A stretch of 64,000 nt of DNA, taken from positions 868,001-932,000 of the forward strand of contig NC_016454.1 of the NCBI RefSeq assembly GCF_000235365.1, in the 5' to 3' direction. The DNA comes from Eremothecium cymbalariae DBVPG#7215. Its lineage: Eukaryota; Ascomycota; Saccharomycetes; Saccharomycetales; Saccharomycetaceae. Shown here one piece after another: positions 57,934-64,000 of the stretch (position 1 is its first letter; each line of letters starts with the position of its first letter). Made by a program: the position numbers and the translations under genes. The notes under the pieces were generated by a model that saw nothing but the letters and a program-made list of their open reading frames with translations, was not told where the DNA came from and ran no database searches.

Positions 57934-59037
57934 ATGCAAGAAGACGTAGGAAGTAATAGCAATCCAAATACTGGTGCCGGTAACACTGTTTCTAACTTAT
58001 CTAGTGCTCTGCGGCAGGTCCATCTAGGAAACAGTAATACTACAACAGACCAAAGTAATATAGCAATCGATTTCAATAATCGAACTAACCAGCAGCAGTT
58101 AATCGATGAACTGAATAGAAACGCAATTGAATCTCATAATGCCCAACTACAGGCCCAAGGACAAGAGCTTTTAAAGGATCAGCGGAATCAAGCTGGTCAA
58201 CAGCAGCAACACCAGCAGGCACAACAGATTTTACAACAGTCATATGGGGGTCCAAGTTTGATTGATAGTTCAAGAATTACAAAGTTCTTTCAGCATCAGC
58301 CTATGGAAGGTTATACTTTGTTTTCACATCGGTCAGCTCCCAATGGGTTCAAGGTTGCTATTGTTTCAAGTGAATTGGGGTTAAATTACAACAACATTTT
58401 CTTGGATTTTAACTTGGGTGAGCATAGAGCTCCAGAATTTGTTGCGATTAATCCAAACGCTCGTGTTCCAGCCTTAATTGATCATAGCCTTGACAATTTA
58501 TCTATCTGGGAATCTGGCGCTATTATATTGCATTTGGTCAACAAGTATTACAGAGAAACCGGAAACCCATTGTTATGGTCTGATAATTTGGCTGAACAAG
58601 CGCAAGTAAATTCCTGGTTATTTTTTCAAACTTCAGGACATGCTCCCATGATCGGGCAAGCCTTGCATTTCAGATATTTCCACTCACAGAAAGTTCCAAG
58701 TGCTGTTGACAGGTACACAGATGAAGTGAGAAGGGTTTATGGGGTTGTTGAAATGGCTTTGGCTGAACGAAGAGAGGCATTAATTATGGACTTAGATTCC
58801 GAAAATGCTGCCGCATATTCGGCCGGTACTACTCCTTTAACTCAAAGCAGATTTTTTGACTACCCAGTTTGGTTAGTCGGTGACAAGATTACCATTGCAG
58901 ATTTATCATTTGTACCATGGAATAATGTAGTGGACAGAATTGGAATTAACATAAAGGTTGAGTTCCCTGAAGTTTACAAATGGACGAAGCATATGATGAG
59001 AAGGCCCGCAGTTATCAAAGCCTTGCGTGGAGAATAA
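57934..59037 (+). CDS. URE2: Nitrogen catabolite repression regulator Ure2
   Basis: The 367-residue product matches yeast Ure2 (354). Ure2 holds the GATA activator Gln3 in the cytoplasm when good nitrogen sources are present and has a glutathione S-transferase fold with peroxidase activity. The first 110 residues are the flexible prion-type domain: VSNLSSALRQVHLGN at about 20-34 is conserved, followed by a Q-rich stretch (NQAGQQQQHQQAQQ). The long Asn runs of S. cerevisiae are missing. Residues about 113-365 are the GST-like core (GYTLFSHRSAPNGFKVAIV, PNARVPALIDH, IWESGAIILHLV, ending MMRRPAVIKALRGE). Position before ELA1 equals YNL229-230. Confidence 0.96.
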   Translation: MQEDVGSNSNPNTGAGNTVSNLSSALRQVHLGNSNTTTDQSNIAIDFNNRTNQQQLIDELNRNAIESHNAQLQAQGQELLKDQRNQAGQQQQHQQAQQILQQSYGGPSLIDSSRITKFFQHQPMEGYTLFSHRSAPNGFKVAIVSSELGLNYNNIFLDFNLGEHRAPEFVAINPNARVPALIDHSLDNLSIWESGAIILHLVNKYYRETGNPLLWSDNLAEQAQVNSWLFFQTSGHAPMIGQALHFRYFHSQKVPSAVDRYTDEVRRVYGVVEMALAERREALIMDLDSENAAAYSAGTTPLTQSRFFDYPVWLVGDKITIADLSFVPWNNVVDRIGINIKVEFPEVYKWTKHMMRRPAVIKALRGE

Positions 59038-59449
59038 TCCAGCCTACTGAATGTGAATATGATGATTTATAATTTTTATTTTTATTTTACAAGTTCAACA
59101 AAACGCTACAAATGACATGGTTGTCTAAATTACAGGATAACTCTCTGAATGCTGTTTTACTTATTTAGATTGACTTTTTGCTTTTTTAATTCAAGCTGTC
59201 CTTCTTTTGAACATGAGCTCCCTACAACCTATTTATTTTCCCCTTCGCCCTTCATAGCAGTTATTGACCACAGATAGGTTTCCCTCATGTTCTTCTCCTC
59301 TTTTAAAAAGTGATAGGATAAGGCAATATATCCTCCTGAATACCTTTTGACACTTATTTAATACAAACCAGTCACATCAATTTAATAATTGTCAATAAGA
59401 TCTAAGTATTCAATTTATTAGACAATTGTTTTCATATAGTACAATAGAA

Positions 59450-59539
59450 ATGGAGGGGTGGCCGTCGGGTATCTTAATAGCTTGCCCCTTGCTGCTGCTT
59501 GTTTCATTCACTCAATGGACTGGCAAGCTACTGAAATAG
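59450..59539 (+). CDS. Possible 29-residue membrane micro-ORF
   Basis: An ATG with good context (AAA before it) opens 29 codons encoding one hydrophobic segment (GILIACPLLLLVSF) followed by a polar, basic end. The size and pattern allow a single-pass micropeptide. There is no homolog I recognise, and a random ORF this short is common, so confidence is low. Confidence 0.15.
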   Translation: MEGWPSGILIACPLLLLVSFTQWTGKLLK

Positions 59540-60383
59540 ATATAGCACTTCTATTCACAGACTGTGAAATTTTTCTCTTACAATCCCTACGTTTCGTCTG
59601 TTTCATACTTGTTCAAATGTTGGTTTTAAGCACATTCAAGACCTGGCCTATATCCGTATCGCGGTATCTTATAATCCTTGTAATTAACCTAATTAGGTCA
59701 GTTACATAGGTCGGTACACTGAGACGTTTTTCGTTGCCGTTGTTGAAAAAGTCGTAACACCTTAAATAAAATCATTCTATTCTCCTAAAAGGGCAATTAC
59801 GATTTAATGTAAAACTGATTTATACACAACGGCAAGTTCAGATCTACTATCCATATCTGACTTAATTGAAGCTTGGTTTGCATATAAATATGAGATTCAG
59901 TGTCAACATTGAGCCCTTATGTTTTCCGTTCATCTCAATTTATTCTAATAACTCTTCTAATAAGACTATAACTAAGAGATATAAAGTTTCAGATATATAT
60001 CATCAAGACACACTAACCACATACGAAAGACGACATGCAACAACATTCTAAGGACGGTAATCAAAACGGAGAATCCGAAAACAAGGATCACTGGATAATC
60101 AAAGGATTTGTGTGGAATCCCCAATGTGTGATTGCATAAAAGTTTAAGTTGATAATATGTCTTTCTGTCATGGATGGTCAAAGACCCTTATGACCTATTC
60201 CTATCTTTCTCGCCCCACCAATGCAGCGCCTTGTTAACCATGCCCTTCGTTCTTTTTTATATTATGTAAGTGTTAATAAATTATCTTTGGAAATCTTTCA
60301 TAGGAATATAAAATAATATAAATGATATTTGTTGTCAGTATTTTTACTGGTGTTGATCCTTTCTGTCTGTTACTGACGCTGAC

Positions 60384-60482
60384 ATGCAGACATCTTTGGA
60401 AAGTCAATGGTTACTTAGTAAACATCATCATCACCATCACAAAGCGAAGCCATTACAGTACCACGGGAAAAAAAGAATGTAG
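60384..60482 (+). CDS. Possible 32-residue His-rich micro-ORF
   Basis: An ATG at 60384 opens 32 codons with six consecutive His codons (from CAT/CAC) followed by a basic tail of Lys and Arg. The region is otherwise noncoding and precedes ELA1 by about 170 bases. It could be an upstream ORF of the ELA1 transcript, an independent micropeptide or chance. I recognise no family. Confidence 0.2.
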   Translation: MQTSLESQWLLSKHHHHHHKAKPLQYHGKKRM

Positions 60483-60651
60483 TGCGCTTTTTGCATCTTG
60501 ATGCTAGTTTCTGACCTCTAAAGAGAAGAAGGTAAGGTGAAAAATAACAGATTACTGACATTATATCGCCCGATTTTGGCTACAAGATTGAGCATATAGT
60601 GTAAATGGATTAAGAAGTTTTGAGTTGGCTTATATTTATATTATTGCAGGC

Positions 60652-61737
60652 ATGAAGAGAGCAGACTTACTCACATTAGAGAAGTGCTGTGTGCTAACTT
60701 TAATGAGACATCATACACTGATAGATGATGTTGCACATATACCGTATGCATTGATTAGGCAGGTACTCCAAAAGTTAAAAGCAGAACAACTAGTTCGACT
60801 CGAAAAGACGAATCCATTGTTAATTTTGGGAGACGAGGAGATTTGGTACGACTTATTAAAGAAGGACTTCCCTTTAAATGTACATGAACAATATGTATCA
60901 CGAAAAAACCAAGTGTATGAATACTACTTAGGATGCATAAAGGAAAACGATGAAAAGCTACTGGATGACAAGCCGTTGGTTAAAAACTATTTCCATGAAA
61001 ATGTCAAGAAGGATCCTGTTGTCTTCAAATATCGCTTACCGTCTAGACTCCTTTATTATAAATACCAACAAGAGGTAGCAGAGAAACAGGAGTTGAGTGC
61101 AGAGCGTCTAAGACAGTCTGTCAAGCAATTACAAGCTGAGAAGGAAAAAATGTTGATAACCATGCTAGAAGATCCGATTTATGTTGAGAGGGAACTTCGC
61201 TCAACTAAAATAAAACAGCATCAAAATCGCTCTAACCTCTATTTAAAATCTTACAAAGAGCATCTAAAGCGCCAAGAACACTTCAAAAGTGGCGGGTATG
61301 ATCCCACAAAACGTAGAATATGCAAAAAGCCTTCCCCCAATGAAGCACCAAATGTTACTCAGCTTCCGCCTAGGTCAAAAACTACCCCGAAACAAACCTC
61401 ATTCCCTCCTGCCCTCCCATCACCTTCACCTAATTCCGAAGCTAATATCGTCACCTCCTCCCCCCCAGAAATAACATCCCGCCAAAATCCCACTCGTACC
61501 AGTCTGCTAAAGCGCCGCAAGCACTCCGCTCAACACAAGAAGTCACCCTCCCCTCCTACCTCCTCTACGTCAACAACAAGAAAGATAAAATCTACAATAT
61601 TCTCTTCGCCGACTTTATCAACTTTATTAACTCAGCAGCATGCCCAAGAAGATCAACGAAAACAGAATCCGCAAACTGAAGATGTAAAGAAACCACGGAT
61701 ATACATACATTCACCCCATTTAGTAATCAAGAAATAA
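60652..61737 (+). CDS. ELA1: Elongin A homolog Ela1
   Basis: The 361-residue product starts at the ATG at 60652 (MKRADLLTLEKCC); the TTG-led upstream codons are not used. The N-terminal 110 residues are the Elongin A domain with the elongin C-binding/F-box-like pattern (PYALIRQVLQKLKAEQLVRLEKTNP, then DEEIWYDLLKKDFP). A basic helical middle and a Ser/Pro/Thr-rich, low-complexity tail follow. Yeast Ela1 (YNL230C, 379 residues) with Elc1 and Cul3 forms a ubiquitin ligase that removes stalled RNA polymerase II. The order URE2-ELA1-PDR16-CSL4 equals YNL229-232. Confidence 0.92.
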   Translation: MKRADLLTLEKCCVLTLMRHHTLIDDVAHIPYALIRQVLQKLKAEQLVRLEKTNPLLILGDEEIWYDLLKKDFPLNVHEQYVSRKNQVYEYYLGCIKENDEKLLDDKPLVKNYFHENVKKDPVVFKYRLPSRLLYYKYQQEVAEKQELSAERLRQSVKQLQAEKEKMLITMLEDPIYVERELRSTKIKQHQNRSNLYLKSYKEHLKRQEHFKSGGYDPTKRRICKKPSPNEAPNVTQLPPRSKTTPKQTSFPPALPSPSPNSEANIVTSSPPEITSRQNPTRTSLLKRRKHSAQHKKSPSPPTSSTSTTRKIKSTIFSSPTLSTLLTQQHAQEDQRKQNPQTEDVKKPRIYIHSPHLVIKK

Positions 61738-62319
61738 AGCGCCAGTATGCCGTGACACTCCTGTCCGCCCTCCCGAAAACAAAAACAAACTCAAAATGCA
61801 CACAATTAACCCAATTTTATTAACTACTTATTTATCATCAAAACTACAATTTTCATTTGATGGTAGAGAGCACATTCGATGGCCTTCCAGCATACGCGTG
61901 GTTTTTCGTCTATTGCTTCCGAGTTCCGCGGAACCATAATACGCCCAAACAGAGAGAAGCGCGGGCAAACAATTCCGTAGGAGCTATTTGTCAGAACTCT
62001 GCCAAACCCCCATATTACCACTAGTTTTAGAAATGCAGCTGCTTGCGAAGAACGACTTCCAGTATGCTGCTTTTGTAAGTTGAAAACTGCCTCTCCATCC
62101 GTCATACATTAATAAGAAACAAAAGAGTTTTGTCTGGTTTTAGCGCTTTTCGGAGAGAAAGGGATTTCAACGGTTTTTTCCGCATTAGAAGATCCCATAT
62201 ATAGCGGGTTTTATTATTGTTATATATGTGGGCACACCGTCAAAAGGTTTGTTTAAATTATCACGGGTAAGAAACTAGAATATAGTTTCGGTCCAGCTTT
62301 GGTTCTCAAGAAGGTTTAA
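61738..62319 (+). promoter_or_regulatory. PDR16 promoter region
   Basis: About 580 bases between ELA1 and PDR16. The notable motif is a perfect PDRE (61924-61933). A 93-codon minus-strand frame (61824-62105) covers the same bases but resembles nothing, and I take it as chance. A TATATAGC string at about 62197-62204 may be the TATA element. Confidence 0.6.
61924..61933. promoter_or_regulatory. Pleiotropic drug response element (PDRE)
   Basis: The palindrome TTCCGCGGAA contains TCCGCGGA, the site bound by the zinc-cluster activators Pdr1/Pdr3. It lies about 390 bases before the PDR16 ATG. In S. cerevisiae PDR16 is a Pdr1/Pdr3 target with such sites, so the match supports conserved azole-response regulation. 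Confidence 0.75.
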
Positions 62320-63393
<1,074 letters not shown>

Positions 63394-63496
63394 TCAAGGT
63401 TCTAGAACTGGTCACGACACGAAATCCTAGTAAACATTCGCATTACGAGTTGTATATACTCCGACTAAATAATCTTATCTATATGTTCTCGGAAGA

Positions 63497-64000
63497 CTAA
63501 AACGGCTTAGCACATTTGCGTAATTCTGCGGTACCGGTAGAGGGTGCTATCATTGTTTCCCAGTCTATTGCGTACATTAGTTCACCAGCGCCATTGCTGG
63601 CCTTTGCAAATACGACACCTAGATCGTTTCTTGCAGTGGTCATGTAGTAATTCGAACCATCTCCAAGGGATAAAACTTGAGCTCTAACGATGTCACCAGG
63701 TTTGAATGATTCTGTAATCTTAACACGATCGCGGTCACTGGCCCGAACATCCTGTGCCCGTATTACTCCCCGAAACGTCTCACCAAGATCTGAAGAAGCC
63801 TGAGAAATGGAAAAACTTGTACTACCACCCTTCGGTGCCAGAGGATTGGAGCCTTTGCTACCGCATCCCGAATCAATTGGTGAAGCGTTATTTTCAACAG
63901 CTAGAATTTCAACATTGGCCCGTTGCAAAGAAATTCTGGTTACCCTTGTCAAGACAATATCGCCTTCTTTTGGTAGATGGTTAGCAAAGTCATCGTCAAC
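63497..64000 (-). CDS. CSL4: Exosome cap subunit Csl4 (partial, 5' end beyond window)
   Basis: The stop is at 63497 and the frame stays open to the window edge at 64000, giving about 167 C-terminal residues of a protein of roughly 290 in yeast (YNL232W). The visible part includes [19 protein letters not shown] and ANVEILAVE (start of the S1-like domain), [35 protein letters not shown] and the zinc-ribbon-like end. Csl4 caps the RNA exosome and guides RNA to Rrp44. It is convergent with PDR16 at about 100 bases, as in S. cerevisiae. The first Met of the C-terminal piece is internal, so no start is proposed. Confidence 0.92.
   Translation of the reverse strand, partial: VDDDFANHLPKEGDIVLTRVTRISLQRANVEILAVENNASPIDSGCGSKGSNPLAPKGGSTSFSISQASSDLGETFRGVIRAQDVRASDRDRVKITESFKPGDIVRAQVLSLGDGSNYYMTTARNDLGVVFAKASNGAGELMYAIDWETMIAPSTGTAELRKCAKPF

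Larger units (their letters stand above)
59038..60651. other. Long gap URE2-ELA1 with two small ORFs
   Basis: About 1610 bases with no large gene, although URE2 and ELA1 are close neighbours in S. cerevisiae. I see two short ATG-initiated frames (59450-59539 and 60384-60482, listed separately), AT-rich flanks, and no tRNA, transposon terminal repeat or centromere motif. Upstream of ELA1 the string ttattgcag just before the ATG resembles a 3' splice site, but no donor/branch-point pair was found. Confidence 0.5.

Noticed and set aside
60600..60660. Possible intron ending just before the ELA1 ATG
   Set aside because: The string ttattgcag resembles an acceptor, but I found no GTATGT donor with a TACTAAC branch site upstream, and the ATG-initiated protein is complete.
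61824..62105. 93-codon minus-strand frame in the PDR16 promoter
   Set aside because: It spans the PDRE and has no recognisable similarity. No such gene lies between ELA1 and PDR16 in S. cerevisiae.

Overview
This window is nuclear DNA of a budding yeast in the Saccharomycetaceae. It holds densely packed, intronless genes, each with a clear S. cerevisiae counterpart, short AT-rich intergenic regions and a yeast-type U1 snRNA gene. The gene order interleaves two S. cerevisiae segments, the left arm of chromosome XIV (SPS19 through CSL4, YNL202W to YNL232W) and chromosome IV (GCS1 through AIM6, YDL226C to YDL237W). Those two segments are sister regions of the whole-genome duplication. One merged order without duplicates is what a non-duplicated species should show. 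There is no HO-like gene, so the Kluyveromyces/Lachancea/Eremothecium group is my best guess, but I cannot name a species.

Layout. 1-8.7 kb: SPS19 and GCS1 (divergent), RTT106 and RIO2 (convergent), and a Gly/Gln-rich YNL208W-like gene. 8.7-20.1 kb: VID27, MRX7, the tiny OST4, BRE4, PTP1, MER1 and SSB, a block inverted relative to S. cerevisiae. 20.5-33.5 kb: RRG9, PEX17, MFG1, IES2, GYP7, RAP1, PPN2 and YPD1. 33.5-48.5 kb: MGS1, PHO13, ALG9, ADE12, POP1, the U1 snRNA gene, a tandem pair of AIM6 genes and SSU72. 48.9-64 kb: ATG4, SQS1, CNM67, JJJ1 (with an apparent one-base frameshift), URE2, ELA1, PDR16 and the 3' part of CSL4, which runs off the right end.

The genes serve ordinary cell biology: translation and ribosome assembly (SSB, RIO2, JJJ1, SQS1, POP1), chromatin and telomeres (RTT106, IES2, RAP1), RNA processing (U1, MER1, SSU72, CSL4), signalling (PTP1, YPD1), ER and Golgi function (OST4, ALG9, GCS1, GYP7) and peroxisomes (SPS19, PEX17). 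They are neighbours by ancestry, not by operon-like function.

I found no transposon, CRISPR array, tRNA gene, centromere or foreign island, and no convincing new multi-gene system. The items most worth checking are the JJJ1 frameshift at a slippery A-rich site, the 11 kb inversion with a flipped RRG9, the tandem AIM6 pair, and two unusually long gaps (PPN2-YPD1 and URE2-ELA1) with structured or small-ORF content. Exact regulatory motifs also stand out: URS1 before MER1, a Rap1 site before RAP1 and a PDRE before PDR16. Comparisons with S. cerevisiae are from memory, not from a search.
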